Below, piece by piece: positions 43,618 through 54,812 of a DNA stretch of 64,000 nucleotides; the stretch's first letter is position 1; each line of letters begins with the position of its first letter. The position numbers and the translations under genes are program-made. The notes below the pieces were generated by a model, which was not told where the DNA came from, searched no databases, and was given only the letters and a program-made list of their open reading frames with translations. Where the stretch lies: assembly GCA_020746995.1 (NCBI GenBank), contig JAGPXD010000004.1, forward strand, positions 248,001 through 312,000, read 5' to 3'. The stretch is from Plectosphaerella cucumerina. Its lineage: Eukaryota > Ascomycota > Sordariomycetes > Glomerellales > Plectosphaerellaceae.

Positions 43618-44439
43618 TCACTCCTCCCATGCCGCGTCCGGCCACCTGACCTCGAAGCCAGAGACCGTCTTCTGCACCTCCAGGTCGCCGGGGTCGTTCT
43701 CGAAGAGTGGTTTCTCCAACCTCCGGTCCACAACCTGCTCGACCAGGAAGCCCCGCTCCCTCGCCAGGTCGAAGAAGGCCAGGTCCTTTGCCCGCAGCCA
43801 GGGACGGTACGAAGTGAAAAAGACGTAAGCCACGCTGGTCTTCTTCCGCGCCATGGTCATCTCGACCGACTTGAGGATGTTGCCGTGCTCCGAGTGCCTG
43901 AACATCAAGTCCGCCAGGATGAGGACGTCGAACTTGGCGCCGCTATCGGCCTCTGGCAGCAGCGAGAGGAGGGGTTGGGGGTCGGCACCCCAGACGTAAC
44001 CCCGCGTGACAACGCGGTCAGCGACCCTCGATGGTTTGCCGTCCGGGCCCTCCACCAGGGCAGAGGCGGGGGTGGAGGCGTCGCACTCGTCAATGTTCTG
44101 TTGCATCGTCTGCACAATGTCCACGTCCGGGTAATCCGACATGACCACCCGCCGGGCGCCGAGGACGCCGGCAGTAAGCGAGGGCAGTCCGGCAGCGGCG
44201 CCAATCTCGAGAATCGTCTTGCCCCTGACGCGAGAGGGGTCGGCCTCGAAGTAGTCCGACACGACTCGGCTGCCGTTCCACACGGTGTGTGCCTCTGTAG
44301 GGCTGTAGCCGACAAGATGGAGCTGGATGACCTGCCCGGACTTCAGGGTGTGTGTCTCGCAGGTGGGGGGAGGCGTGGGCGGCCGGAAGCCAGCGGGCTC
44401 CTCGAACATGTTGCCCATCTCGCCTTCGTCGTCGCTCAT
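43618..44439 (-). CDS. EFM7: Protein N-terminal and lysine methyltransferase EFM7 (eEF1A)
   Basis: An intronless 273-residue seven-beta-strand methyltransferase. In yeast Efm7 methylates Gly2 and Lys3 of translation elongation factor eEF1A; it was once called Nnt1 (nicotinamide N-methyltransferase-like). Features seen: an acidic N-terminus with MFEEP and GFRPPTPPPTC, the substrate-side HTVWNGSRVVSDYFE, the S-adenosylmethionine motif ILEIGAAAGLPSLTAG, then VVMSDYPD, a post-I acidic residue, GYVWGAD, and LILADLMFRHSEH (motif around the catalytic loop). It is cytosolic. Here the usual ELGAGAG reads EIGAAAG, a mild change. The next upstream gene on the same strand ends 323 bp before this start; no operon is implied. 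Confidence 0.9.
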   Translation of the reverse strand: MSDDEGEMGNMFEEPAGFRPPTPPPTCETHTLKSGQVIQLHLVGYSPTEAHTVWNGSRVVSDYFEADPSRVRGKTILEIGAAAGLPSLTAGVLGARRVVMSDYPDVDIVQTMQQNIDECDASTPASALVEGPDGKPSRVADRVVTRGYVWGADPQPLLSLLPEADSGAKFDVLILADLMFRHSEHGNILKSVEMTMARKKTSVAYVFFTSYRPWLRAKDLAFFDLARERGFLVEQVVDRRLEKPLFENDPGDLEVQKTVSGFEVRWPDAAWEE

Positions 44440-44761
44440 GATTGCGGGTGGCCGGTGGCAGCGAACAAGAATAAATGATTCCGGTGTATCAGGTGGGTTA
44501 AAGACGCTGCTTTTGAGCAGTTCTCAATGCGCAATCACTTTGAGAATTAGCGGTAGTCTGCGGAGAGGTTCTGTTCTGCAGAAGTCGTGGACGAGTGAAA
44601 ATCTTCGCGAGAGTTGCACCTCAAAAGTGGAGTCACGTGATGTGGATCTGGGTGTCCCCGAGAGACGCACCTTGCATCTATCGCCTTTCCTTTCTCAAAT
44701 GCTCGAATATGGTGCCAGTGATGATTCTTGGCAATAGTACGAGACCAGAAGCGTGAAGCCA
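44440..44761. other. Intergenic region before EFM7
   Basis: 322 bp containing the EFM7 promoter and the 3' end of the RS-rich protein gene. No further signal is recognised. Confidence 0.5.
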
Positions 44762-45910
44762 TCAGCCGAACCGCTGTTTCGCAAGCTCCTTCAACGCCTT
44801 CATGGTCCCCTCCTCCCGCTCCTTCCACTCCTTAACCCTCTCCTCCCTCTCTTCCGCCTTGGCCCTCGCAATCTCTTCCCTTCGAATCTCCCTCTCCGTC
44901 TTACGCCGCTCGTTGGCGGCCTTTTCCCGCTTCAGCTCATCAATCCCATCGCCGCCGCCCATGAGCTCTCCTTCGCCCACCGCCGCATCCCCCGGCGACT
45001 TCTCCCTGAACGCGCGCATCTTCTCGTTGACTTCGGCCTTCTTCTCAAGACGGCGTTCGCGCGAGCCCGGTGCTGCGCGTGGGACAAGCTCCTCCAGTCG
45101 TTCCTTCTGGAGCTTCCTGTCCTGCGTTCGAGCGTGGCGGAGGTCGTCGTACTCGTCCTGCCTTGCACCCCGAGCTTCGGCAGCTCGAGCCTCCCGCACT
45201 TCGGCAAGGTCATCGAGGTTGGGTATCCCGGGTCCAGATCTTTGCGCATTAGATCTCGAAGTGGGCGGGAGCATCGGTCCCATGTCGTCGTCATCCTCGT
45301 CGTGGTCGTCGTCCCCAGCACTTTGGCTGGAGCCGCGGTGACCCTGTTTCTGCGCACCGCTGCCTCCACCGTGATTCGTGTCGGTCTCCCTCGAGTCCCC
45401 TGGTTTGGCGAGCGGCAAAACGTCTCCCATTCTTTCTGATGCCGTAGCGAACATCTCCGGGTCGTACCAGCTACGGCTCAGCTCGCCGCCGTTCCACTTC
45501 CTGATGAAGCTCTTCCAACGGCCTCTGGCCTCCCGCTCGTCCATCGTCGAGAGGTCTTTCTCCTTCTGCAAGTCCAGATAATAGGCAAACAGTGGAAGAA
45601 ACGGCCTGTAATCGGCCTTGGATAGTGGCCTCGCATCGAAGGGCAGGTCGACCTTTGCTGCCGGCCTCTCCGCTTTCGAGGAATGAGAATGCTTGTGGTG
45701 TCGTTTGCGTCGAGACCCATCGTCATGTCTGTCTCTGTGTCGATGATCCCGTTCATTTCCGTGGTGCCTCCTCGGCGATCGTGATCTGCGCTCGTTGCGG
45801 TCTCTTCGCCTTGGAGACCTGGACCGCGACACTGGATCTCTTGATGCTCGTTCCCTCGGCTCGAAGCCACCAGATCCACGGCCGGAATGGCTTTCCGAAT
45901 TCGAATCCAT
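44762..45910 (-). CDS. RS-rich and highly charged nuclear-type protein, unknown function
   Basis: An intronless 382-residue protein. Residues 1-80 are rich in Arg, Ser, His and Asp with RS dipeptides (SRSRSPRRRDRNERRSRSPRR), as in splicing-linked proteins. A conserved-looking core near 90-150 includes FLPLFAYYLDLQ and RWKSFIRKWNGGELSRSWYD. GPMLPP follows an acidic run. The C-terminal third is a long charged helix, probably coiled coil (ELVPRAAPGSRERRLEKKAE, then many Glu/Arg/Lys). Similar fungal proteins are often labelled RNA helicase-like, but no helicase motif is present here, so I do not use that name. A nuclear RNA-processing role is inference from the RS region alone. Confidence 0.8.
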   Translation of the reverse strand: MDSNSESHSGRGSGGFEPRERASRDPVSRSRSPRRRDRNERRSRSPRRHHGNERDHRHRDRHDDGSRRKRHHKHSHSSKAERPAAKVDLPFDARPLSKADYRPFLPLFAYYLDLQKEKDLSTMDEREARGRWKSFIRKWNGGELSRSWYDPEMFATASERMGDVLPLAKPGDSRETDTNHGGGSGAQKQGHRGSSQSAGDDDHDEDDDDMGPMLPPTSRSNAQRSGPGIPNLDDLAEVREARAAEARGARQDEYDDLRHARTQDRKLQKERLEELVPRAAPGSRERRLEKKAEVNEKMRAFREKSPGDAAVGEGELMGGGDGIDELKREKAANERRKTEREIRREEIARAKAEEREERVKEWKEREEGTMKALKELAKQRFG

Positions 45911-46593
45911 CTGATTACGTTTCCAATGAAAGTGTCGTTCTTTTTCTTCCGCTGCTTCGGTATGAAAGCAGTCGACTTCCCAGGGCCGATAGTCGAGCTG
46001 ACGAGTATTGGTGCACTGATGCCGGCTGCCACGTTGAAAGACACAAAGTCGGAATGAGAAGTTGGCAAGGAAATCGCTGGCGTGGAATACTGTTCGTTGA
46101 TGATCTCAAGGTCGAAGTGAAATGTCGTCAAGGAGCAAACAGCTGGAGTGGGCCAAGTGGCTGTTAAGGGCGGTTGGCCAATCAACGGATGGCACTGACT
46201 CGGCACCGATTTCGGGCATCGGATCCGAGAGAGTCCCGCGGTGCACTGCATTCCCATACAGGGTTGAGCGATCTTCATCTACAAGGAGGTATCCTGGGCC
46301 ACCGACTGTGCGTCCCTGTAAAGCTGGACAGCCATGGGCGGTGCTTGGAAACTACATGGTTTCAGTTCCAGCACATACGTCGTCGTGGAACAGGAGTGGC
46401 TGTTTGGAGGACAGCGATCCTGGCACTTCTCACTGCTTTTCATTCGGCTCTCCTGTTGATCTATGGCCAAGCATCTTGTTGCTTGCTCCTCCGGGTATCA
46501 GTGCTAATGTAGTTACATCATCCCTTTCCGATGCATCGTTATCTGCGTGCTCCAAGCTCGTAAGCTTCCACCGACGGCCTCTAGTCGCGTGAA
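45911..46593. other. Intergenic region between copper-fist 3' end and RS-protein promoter
   Basis: 683 bp without a gene; it must contain the RS-rich protein's promoter and the copper-fist gene's terminator. No motif stands out. Confidence 0.55.
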
Positions 46594-48346
46594 TCACGGC
46601 TCCGGGTATGGACCAGCGTTGTTGTGTATCGAGCACCCAAGGCATTGACACTCGTCCCCGCAGGGACAAGACGCCGTCTCACCGGAGCACGAGTCTTCGC
46701 CGAAAGGGTATGTGACGAAGAAGAAGTCGCTCGCGGAGAGCTCCTCGTGAATACCTGATGTGCCTTCCGATGGGGTGTCCGGAGCTGGCGGAGAGTTGGG
46801 CTTATCGCCTGCAACGGATTCGGGCTCGGCGCTGAAGGACGGCTGAGAGTGGTGTGCGGAGTCGTTGCCGTTCGTTATGATGGGAACGTGGGTGCCGTTC
46901 CCGTTTACACCGTGGCCATTGGTGTACGCATCGTCGGCCATGCTCTGCCAAGCGGATCGCACGTAGTCTTGGGTGGCATCGTTGTACGGATGGGCGGCAC
47001 ATCCAACGCACTGGCAACCTTCGCCGCAGGTGCACATGTGTGACGTGACACCGTCGGCACTGCCGTTGTGCCCATTTGTTGCGACGGAGACTGCTGAAGC
47101 GTACGCAAGGGGTGTCGGAACATCGTAGTTTGGAAGCGGAGGCAATGGGTGCCCGTACTGCATAGCATCCATCGTCTGTCTCCACTGCTGCGGCTGCAAG
47201 GGCGACATGAAAGATCCGTAATGGGCCGGGTACGTGAACAGTGTAGGTTGCGGCACGTAGGTGGGATAAACTTGCGGTCCTAACGTGGTCGCCTGGTACG
47301 GGGACATGGGCACGCCGTTGGATGTCGCGATGGAAGGCCCGGGTAGGGCATTGACTTGAAGAGGAGGCGGGTTTTTGGACGAGCAGCAACCACCCGCTTT
47401 GGGCTTGGGCTCGGCTCTCGGACTCGACTCCGTACTGGCGGGTGGCGTGGTCTTGTTGCTCTTCGTGCCCGAGCAACATGAGCCCCCAGCAGCGGCAGGC
47501 TTGGTAGCTGGGGGTAGCGAGATCGCCTGCGGCATCGATACCGGTGTCATGACGCCGGGGGCCTGCATGGCGGGTGGCACCATGGTCTGGGGGACCATGG
47601 GCTGGTACATCTGAAATGGCAGTCCTTCGGGGCCCATCAGTGGCATCTGGCCGTAGTCCATGCTGGGTCTCGGGGTAGGCGCCCCCATTAACGAAGAGCC
47701 GCCATTGAGGTGAGGAAGTGAGGGCCGAGCAGAGTCGAGGGCTGGCAAGATGTTGACCTGGCTGGGATCCAGGCGCTCGAGGTTGGCCGGTCCGAAGGAC
47801 GGTTTGCGACTGTTCGCCTTGGCCGACGCTTTCTGAACTCGGTACGCCGTGCCCGGAGCTGCTGTCTTTGTCGGCGACGTAGGCATTGTATCGCTGGTTG
47901 CTGGAGACTCGACTTTGACGATCTTCTCGGCATCCGCCGTACTGGACGAGGAGCCGCAGTTGCACTTTTGTTTCCTCGGGATCGCAGCGGTCACACCCCC
48001 GCCACATCCGCAACCCCTACTAGGCGGGTGCGGGCATGTGCTCAGGGGGCGACCTGGTTTCCGGACGGGCACCATGAGGCGTTCATTGGCGTGTGTGCAT
48101 TTCGTCGAACGATGGCCGCGGATACATGGCTCGCTGTATGGCAGGCGCCAAAACGTCAGTCCATAAGCCCACTTGAGGTCGAACCCGAGGGGCGTCAGGC
48201 GGCCTGATTACTCAAGCAAGCAGTCTCGACCCCGCTGCAAAGAAGATTGAGGGGGTTGTCGAGATGTGAAAGAAAGCTCAGGGGAGAACGGAATCATTGA
48301 AAGGGGTGACTGACCAGGCCATCTTCTGGCCGTTGATGAGAGGCAT
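46594..48346 (-). CDS. CUF1: Copper-fist transcription factor (CUF1/GRISEA type)
   Basis: Two minus-strand exons (48346-48315 and 48133-46594) give 523 residues. The first exon codes only MPLINGQKMA and part of Cys11. The copper-fist has C11, C14, C23 and H25, then the minor-groove motif RKPGRP (35-40) and CPHPPSRGCGCGG. The middle is Pro/Met-rich with two CC motifs (GGSCCSG, GGCCSS). Two copper-sensing Cys clusters occur near residue 375 (CTCGEGCQCVGCAAH) and close to the end (CPCGDECQCLGCSIH). Two clusters of the CxCxxxCxCxxCxxH type are as in yeast Mac1 and Podospora GRISEA, which turn on high-affinity copper uptake when copper is low. A nuclear role in copper homeostasis follows from the family. 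The intron is 181 bp, long for this window. Confidence 0.94.
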
Positions 48347-50186
48347 GGCGAGACTGCTACCGCCTCGGCGTTGGTTGTGGCACGTCGAGACAAACTTGCG
48401 CAGCAATTTACTCAGGAAGAGCCTCAAGGACGACCGAAAGCGCACGGGAGGGGTGCTGACAATGGCGAAATGAGGCCGGCTGACGGTAGTCGTCGAACCA
48501 GATCTGGTGGTAGGATGGTGATGCTGGGTATCTTCGGCACGTCGCTGTTGAGTATGTACTGATGTTCAACAGCAAAGCAAGAAAACGCAACCTTCAGGAG
48601 AAGCTGAAGGTCGGAAGATCTTTGCGAGAAAGGCGACGGGGGTGCGGCAAGCTGGTGGGCAAGTCAGATGGGGGGCAATGTTGGTAAACCCAGGCGGCGG
48701 CGGCAAGGCAAGGAAGTTGCCCCACGTGCGGGGAGTGGCTTGCTGGGCGTGGGAGGGCGTGAGTCTGCGCACTTCCAAGGGTCCAGGTCCAGGTTCAGGG
48801 AGTAGCTGTGTGGCACTGCGGTAAGGTGATGATCCTCGATGGCCCGTCGGAAGGGGAGGGAGGGGTGGGTGACTGTGAGCCGGCGCAGGGCCAGGGCGGT
48901 GGTCAACGGCCGGGTCCCTGCCCTAGCAAGAAGCGGCTATCGACGATTCCAGGAGCTGCCCGGCGGGAGCGGAGCGGCGGCGCGTGAGAGCTGCCCGTTC
49001 TGCGTGACCTCGGGTGAGGTTTTGATAGGAGAGACACGGCCACGAGCAAGTCGCTCAAGCTTGGCTTGCCGTCCTCGAGCCCGGGGTGTGGCGGCCAATA
49101 ATTCTGCGGTCAAACGGACTGGAACTGCTCGGAAATCTTCGAAAGAAGGTGACCAGCGTTGGCAGGACAAGGTCGAATGCGCCGTGCTGGAACAGTCGGT
49201 TGGATGAGGGAGAGCGGTGGTCGGTCGTGAGATGGAGGTGGACTCCTTCAACTCGGGCCCAGGCATGAGTGGAGTGTGGCCCTGAGAAGGTGGGGTATGG
49301 TGGGGCGGCGTTATCTGGCGAGTCCCCCGCCGTTTGGCAGCGCCAGATGACTAAGACAGATCGCGGTGAGATGGCCCCTGACGCGCCTGCCCTTGAGGCT
49401 TTAATCGCCTAATCAGGCTTAAGCAGAGGCCACATGCCCGACAGGGGGGCCATGGCGATCTCGAAAGTGAGCAAGTTTTCGGGGATGCGCCGACCACAAC
49501 CCGTCCTCTTGACCGCAGCCTTCCCCCAACTTCAAAACCGCCGGCCTTTGTTCTGTGACCTCTTCCCCTTCGCGCGCCTACACTAGCCGGACTGGCTTGG
49601 CTCGACGTGCAGGCCACGCAGGCAAGGCAGGCCACGACTGATGAATACTTCGGACGGAGAGGGATGACTCGGACGCGGCCAAGCACTTGTTTCCCATCCG
49701 GCCACCGAGTTCCTGCCGGCCGGCAACCGGCCCTCCGGCTCGCTGTCTCTCCGTGCTTGAACTTGAAAAGCAACCATCTCGGCCATTGGCCCGAGTCATG
49801 TCCCAATTGTCAGCTGGAAATGTCAATCATTGAGAGGGGGAAATGCCCATTTCTGACTTGTCATCATCCCACATGGAAAACCGTCTCGCGTGGGAGCACC
49901 ACCACCCCCTGTCGGTCGTTGGGGGAGACGCCGTGGGCTCCCGGCCGTAGTACTACCTGTACACTGGCGGAAATAAATTGCGTCGCATCTATTCGCTCCT
50001 CGGCCTGCATGGCCTGGACCCCTTCCAGCCCACAGAAGCACAGCGGACACGAGCAAGTTGCCTCAGGGCCGGGCTGCGGTGTGCGGTCATGTCTCCCGCA
50101 TGTGGGAATTGGGCCGGCTATCAATCCTGGGTATCTGCCACCACACACAACTAACTCTCTGCTCGTAAAAGCCCTCGCATGCGACC
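48347..50186. other. Gene-free stretch of 1.8 kb
   Basis: Upstream of the copper-fist gene and downstream of the U2SURP-like gene, both minus strand. It is probably the copper-fist promoter and long 5' leader. No open frame has domain-like content. Confidence 0.6.
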
Positions 50187-52700
50187 CTAATTCCCATCGT
50201 CCGAGGCGCCGGAGTCGAACATATCAACCGCCCGCATTCGCCTCCGCCCCGGCCCCACAGGCTTGGATGACATCTGCGCTGCCACGGGAGCGTGGGTGGC
50301 TGCATGATCGGACGCACCCTCGACCTTGCCGCCGATGGCAGTTGGTGATGCCGCTTTTGAATCGCCTCTGGGCGATTGGTTGGGACCCTTTTCGTCCTTG
50401 GCATCGCCGTCGTCGTCGCTCTCTTCCATCGGCTCTCCTTCAACATCCTCCTCCTCCATCGGTTCTCCCTGGACGTCCTCCTCCTCCATCGGCTCACCCT
50501 CGACGTCATCCTCTTCCATCGGTTGTCCTTCAACGTCGTCCTCTTCCATTGGTACCCCGGCAACGTCGTCGTCGGGTTGAGTTTCTTGAGGGGGGCCTCT
50601 CTCTGCATCCTCAGATTCCGAGGTAACAGGGAGACTGGTCGCATCGACCGTCTTCCACTTGCCCTTCTTCGCTGCCTCGTTTGACTCTTCCGCGGGCTTT
50701 GCTGAAGGTGGATTCTCGAAAGTGCTGGCGAAGAGCTCCTGGGCCTCGACAGGGAATACGCACCAACCTTCCCATAGATTCAAGATCATGCCGACGCTCC
50801 GCTTCCACTTCTCAGCCTTCAGACGGCCCCAGTGGAGCTTTGTTGCCATCAAGCCCAGCGCCTCGAACGTCTTCCGCTCTTTGAGGGCTGATTCGAAGCT
50901 CTGTCTGAACCGCCATGCGTGCCTGATGCCGCTGGTGGAGGATGATGACAGAATGTCGCTGACAGCGTAGAGGCCAACCAAACTCGCCGCGCTGTAGTCT
51001 TGGTCCTCCCTGTCAGGTTTGTCGTCGCCATCTGCCTCGGCGGTCTCGGAAATGTCTCGTGGCTTGCCGTTCTCCCGGCTCCGTTGGTGGTCTCGGTTGG
51101 CCGTCGACAAGGCGAAGGGCTTCTCGACGTTGGCGACAATCATATCCACCACTTCCTCTGCCCCACGGCTGGCGTGCGTTAGGGCAAATGCCGTGACCCG
51201 AGCAATGTCACCCTTGCGAATCTTGGACAGGGTTGTCGGAAGCCGGGACAGCAAATGCGTTAGCTTTGCCTTGTCCAGAGGGTTGAGGAACGTCATTTCC
51301 AGCTCCTGCCCGTTCTTCTGGTCTTGCTCTCCGCCATTTTCGTCGTCTTCCTCGTCGGAAGAGTTGTACTCGGAGTCGGAAACGAACTCGTCAATGTTCG
51401 TCGTGTACTCAAATGCCAGCTTCTTCTCCGGCGCCTTCCACGCGTGACTGCCGTCGAAAAGGGGAATATACTTTCCCCCTTTTCCTCCTGCGTCGGCCCC
51501 TGTCACAATCTCCCACAGTCTCCAGCGATACCAGGTGCCACCTTCGCTTCTGGCATCCCAGATCCATGCCCACTTCTCTTCTTGTTGGACTTCTGGTCGG
51601 CTCATGAGCAGCGCCTCAAACTCTGGACCATGCTGGAGAACTGATTCGATTGTCTTATTGATGAGCTGCAACGTGTTGACATCGGTGGGAGGCTTGACGG
51701 GGACATGTAGTAGACCCGTTCGATTCACTGGGTTTCCAGTACTGGGCGCGTATGATGTTGGAGGCGCAAAGCCTTTTTGAAACGAGTGCTGAGGCCCTGC
51801 ACTGCCCTGTTGTTGTTTCTGAGATATCGGCTTGGCGCCAAACGGAAGTGAGGTGTTGGATGTTACCACCGAAGCTGCTGACAGCGAGGAAGCAACTGTA
51901 GAAGATAGGTGTCGATGTAGGTTGAGGTAGAATCCGTAGCCGAGGTACCGACGTTGCAAAGCACTGACGGCTGCGTCCATGTCCGTGGCCGGAGTCTCCT
52001 GCGACATGGTGACAATGGCAACAGTGCTCTTCCGCTCGGTCGTCGGCCCTGTCGCTGGCACCATCTTGACATTTTCCACGGTTAGGTTGGCCGGCATCAG
52101 CGACTTGATCATCGCCGGTGAGGTCCCAGGAGGGATATTCGATAGCCGCAGTGTCGGCCTTGGCACGATGGCTTCGTTTGTCCTGTTTTCCACATGACCC
52201 CCGTCTTCGTCGTCACTGTTGTGAAATGCCTTGGAGACGGGGAGTGGTTCGTTGCGCTCATCGGGGCCGGGTCTGCTATCTCTGTCGCGCTCCTGCCTGA
52301 AGGAGTCGAAGCCGCGCTTCTTTCCAACCGAGCTGGGGGCGAATCCCAAGCTTCCCGGCCCGCTCTTCAAGCCGGGCGCTGGCCCCAAGCTGCCAGGTCC
52401 GCTCTTCAGGTTTGATGTACCAAAGTGTCGTCTCCCAACAGCAGGAGGTGCGCCGCCGAAGCTTTGACCTCGTGGCGCGAAGCCCTGAGAGGCAGAAGAT
52501 CGAGAGGCGCCGCCGTAGCCATGGTCATCGTCGTTGTCGAAGCTCTTCTCGAACTCCTTTAATACTGCTGCGGTCTCGGCAGCTTCTCGTAGCCGCTTCG
52601 CTTCGGCTTCGGCCCGCTGTTTCTCGAATGCCGACTGTTTTGAGGGCTTCTGGAGCTTGGCCTCGACGTTGGGGAACTCTGCAATCTTCTTGGACGACAT
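50187..52700 (-). CDS. U2SURP/SR140-like splicing protein (RRM, SURP, CID)
   Basis: An intronless 837-residue protein. A charged helix (30-55, KQRAEAEAKRLREAAET) starts the chain and a Gly/Arg-rich segment follows. An RRM-like fold near 185-260 (TLRLSNIPPGTS, GYGFYLNLHR) comes next. A SURP motif lies at about 340-395 (LINKTIESVLQHGPEFEALLM, WRLWEIV). A CTD-interacting (CID) domain of about 150 residues starts near 470 (LLSRLPTTLSKIRKGDIARV, ISDILSS, FRQSFESALKERKTFEALGLM). The order RRM-SURP-CID is that of U2-associated protein SR140 (human U2SURP), which joins the U2 snRNP. The C-terminus is acidic and holds five tandem decapeptide repeats. A nuclear location is expected. I am sure of the domains, less so of the orthology. 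Confidence 0.88.
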   Translation of the reverse strand: MSSKKIAEFPNVEAKLQKPSKQSAFEKQRAEAEAKRLREAAETAAVLKEFEKSFDNDDDHGYGGASRSSASQGFAPRGQSFGGAPPAVGRRHFGTSNLKSGPGSLGPAPGLKSGPGSLGFAPSSVGKKRGFDSFRQERDRDSRPGPDERNEPLPVSKAFHNSDDEDGGHVENRTNEAIVPRPTLRLSNIPPGTSPAMIKSLMPANLTVENVKMVPATGPTTERKSTVAIVTMSQETPATDMDAAVSALQRRYLGYGFYLNLHRHLSSTVASSLSAASVVTSNTSLPFGAKPISQKQQQGSAGPQHSFQKGFAPPTSYAPSTGNPVNRTGLLHVPVKPPTDVNTLQLINKTIESVLQHGPEFEALLMSRPEVQQEEKWAWIWDARSEGGTWYRWRLWEIVTGADAGGKGGKYIPLFDGSHAWKAPEKKLAFEYTTNIDEFVSDSEYNSSDEEDDENGGEQDQKNGQELEMTFLNPLDKAKLTHLLSRLPTTLSKIRKGDIARVTAFALTHASRGAEEVVDMIVANVEKPFALSTANRDHQRSRENGKPRDISETAEADGDDKPDREDQDYSAASLVGLYAVSDILSSSSTSGIRHAWRFRQSFESALKERKTFEALGLMATKLHWGRLKAEKWKRSVGMILNLWEGWCVFPVEAQELFASTFENPPSAKPAEESNEAAKKGKWKTVDATSLPVTSESEDAERGPPQETQPDDDVAGVPMEEDDVEGQPMEEDDVEGEPMEEEDVQGEPMEEEDVEGEPMEESDDDGDAKDEKGPNQSPRGDSKAASPTAIGGKVEGASDHAATHAPVAAQMSSKPVGPGRRRMRAVDMFDSGASDDGN
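50421..50570 (-). repeat. Five tandem 30-bp coding repeats
   Basis: Each unit codes for a ten-residue block close to VEGEPMEEED; five copies, with substitutions at three positions. It lies in the acidic C-terminus of the U2SURP-like protein. Confidence 0.85.
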
Positions 52701-53230
52701 TGCTATTGCGGGTGCGCCATGGCGCGGTGTTCGGACTAGCCCAGAGGGGATTCAGTCGATGGGCTGTTGTTGAAAATTTGGGTTCGTTCGCAGGAGTTTG
52801 AAGCGGGATGTTGTCGGCACTGACTGGACGGAGGTGGCCTCAAATTGGATCGATGGAAACAGAAGCCGCGATCTCGAGCTCGAGCTCCGGTCGCGACTGC
52901 GGGATGTGCAAACCGGGGCTACAGTCGAAGTGGGGCACCCGATTTGTGCATAAGCCAGACGGCCCGGCATCGGGGTGTATCATCGGAGTCCTATTCCGGC
53001 CGGAGCGCCTGGCGCTGTTAAACTTCTCCACCACCCCGACATCGCTCCACCTTGGCATACACAATGGCACGATTCAATATGCCGGTCGCCTCCGATGTCG
53101 TGGGGATACTGAAGAAGATGCCAAGCTCCCGACAAAAAGTTGCGTCGAGGACTAGGGCAAGAGGCGCCAGCATCTGCTCGACAATCATTCGCAGACCCTC
53201 CTGAACCTCGACCACAGGCGCATTGAAGCC
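52701..53230. other. Divergent intergenic region (U2SURP-like / FAD oxidase)
   Basis: 530 bp between two divergent genes, so it must carry both promoters. No TATA box or repeat is convincing. Confidence 0.5.
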
Positions 53231-54812
53231 ATGGAAGCACCGACGTCGCCTCCATCGTCGATACTCATCATCGGCGCTGGCGTCTTTGGTCTTTCGACGG
53301 CCCTCGAACTCACCCGACGTCCAGCCTTCAACAACACAACCATCACAGTTCTCGACCGCTCCCCTGAGCAAGGCGTCTTCCCCTCCCCCGACGCCTCGAG
53401 CATCGATTCGTCACGCATTATTCGACCCGACTACTGCGACCGCGCCTATGCCGACCTCGCCGCCAAAGCCCACGAAGAATGGCGCAAGACTGGCGACGAT
53501 GACCTGGGTGGCCAGGGACGATACAGCGAGTCGGGTCTGATGCTCATCGCCGACGAGCCTCCAAAGGATGTCCTTGCGCAACCCCTGGGCGCTGGCGAGA
53601 AGAAGAGATCCGGCCTCGACTATGTTCGCCAAAGCTGGGAGAACGTCTTGGACCTCGCCCGGGAGGGCGGCGGCATGTCGACGGACAAGATGCGGGAGCT
53701 TCCGAGCCGGCAAGCTATCAACAAAGCCATTGGCAATGACCAGGACGCTACGCCCGGTGATTGGGGTTACCTGAATGGTACGAGCGGCTGGGCAGATGCC
53801 GAGAAGAGCATGGCCTGGTTATTCAAGCGCGTGCGGGCGACTGGTCGGGTGGACTTTGTCCATGGCACCGCAATCTCGCTTGCTGTCTCTGGTGACCGTG
53901 TGACTGGCGCAAAGCTGGAGGATGGGCGGGAAATGACGGCAGACCTGGTTGTTGTCGCCACGGGAGCCTGGACAGGCGCCTTGGTGGACCTGGCTGGCCA
54001 GGCCGTTGCCACGGGACAGGCGGTAGCCTTTATGGACATTACCAAAGAAGAAGAGGCAGCCCTGGCTAACATGCCGGTCATCCTGAACTTCAGCACAGGC
54101 TTGTTCGTGATTCCGCCGTCCCGCGGCCAGCTCAAGGCGGCTCGTCATGCCTATGGATACGTCAATCCCGTGCCGACACCAGCTACGGCTTTGCCCACGA
54201 GTCCTCGCGCCAGCCGGCCGAGCGGAGCAACTTCGTTGCCCATGACACATATCACGGACCCAGGTCTGTGGATTCCGGATGAGGGAGAGGAAGATCTCCG
54301 ACGGGCCGTTCAGCGGATCATCCCGCTGAAGCAATTGCACGACCGACCCTTCGTCAAAACACGCCTGTGCTGGGTGAGTACCTAGATCTTATTGCGGTTG
54401 AGTTGGAGCTCCAGGGATATCTCCCTGTTATCCGGGCCCTTGAAAAGGTTTCTACAGGTCGAAGACAGTTGCTGACCTCGTGACCTCACAGTACACCGAC
54501 ACCAACAGCGGCGACTTCATCATCGACTACCACCCCGGCTGGAAGGGTCTGTTCCTTGCCACCGCTGGCAGCGGCCACGGCTTCAAGTTCCTCCCCATCA
54601 TTGGGGAGAAAATCACCGACTGCATCGAGGGCAACCGGCCGGCGGCTTTCGACCAAAAGTGGAAGTGGAGAGGCGTGGAAGCGCAGCCGACAGACGACGT
54701 GACCAAGCTCTACAAGCACATTGTCACCGAGGATGGCAGTCGGGGAGGAAAGCCCGGGCTTATTCTAGCAGACGAACTGTCCCGCTCTCGGGCCAAGAAA
54801 CCACGGCTGTGA
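53231..54812 (+). CDS. FAD-dependent amine oxidase, sarcosine/fructosyl-amino-acid oxidase family
   Basis: Exons 53231-54373 and 54492-54812 give 487 residues. The N-terminal FAD motif is ILIIGAGVFGLSTALEL. A Ser/Arg segment at SIDSSRIIRPDY follows. VVVATGAWTG and the C-terminal GSGHGFKFLPIIGEKI complete the family pattern. Cys380 in RLCWYTDT matches the Cys that covalently holds FAD in monomeric sarcosine oxidase and fructosyl-amino-acid oxidase, and the intron falls one codon after it. The reaction is oxidation of a secondary amine to aldehyde and amine with release of hydrogen peroxide; the substrate could be fructosyl-amino acids, sarcosine or pipecolate. The C-terminal PRL is only a weak peroxisomal signal. 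The middle loop (about 305-340) is Pro/Ser-rich and differs from what I expect. Confidence 0.88.
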
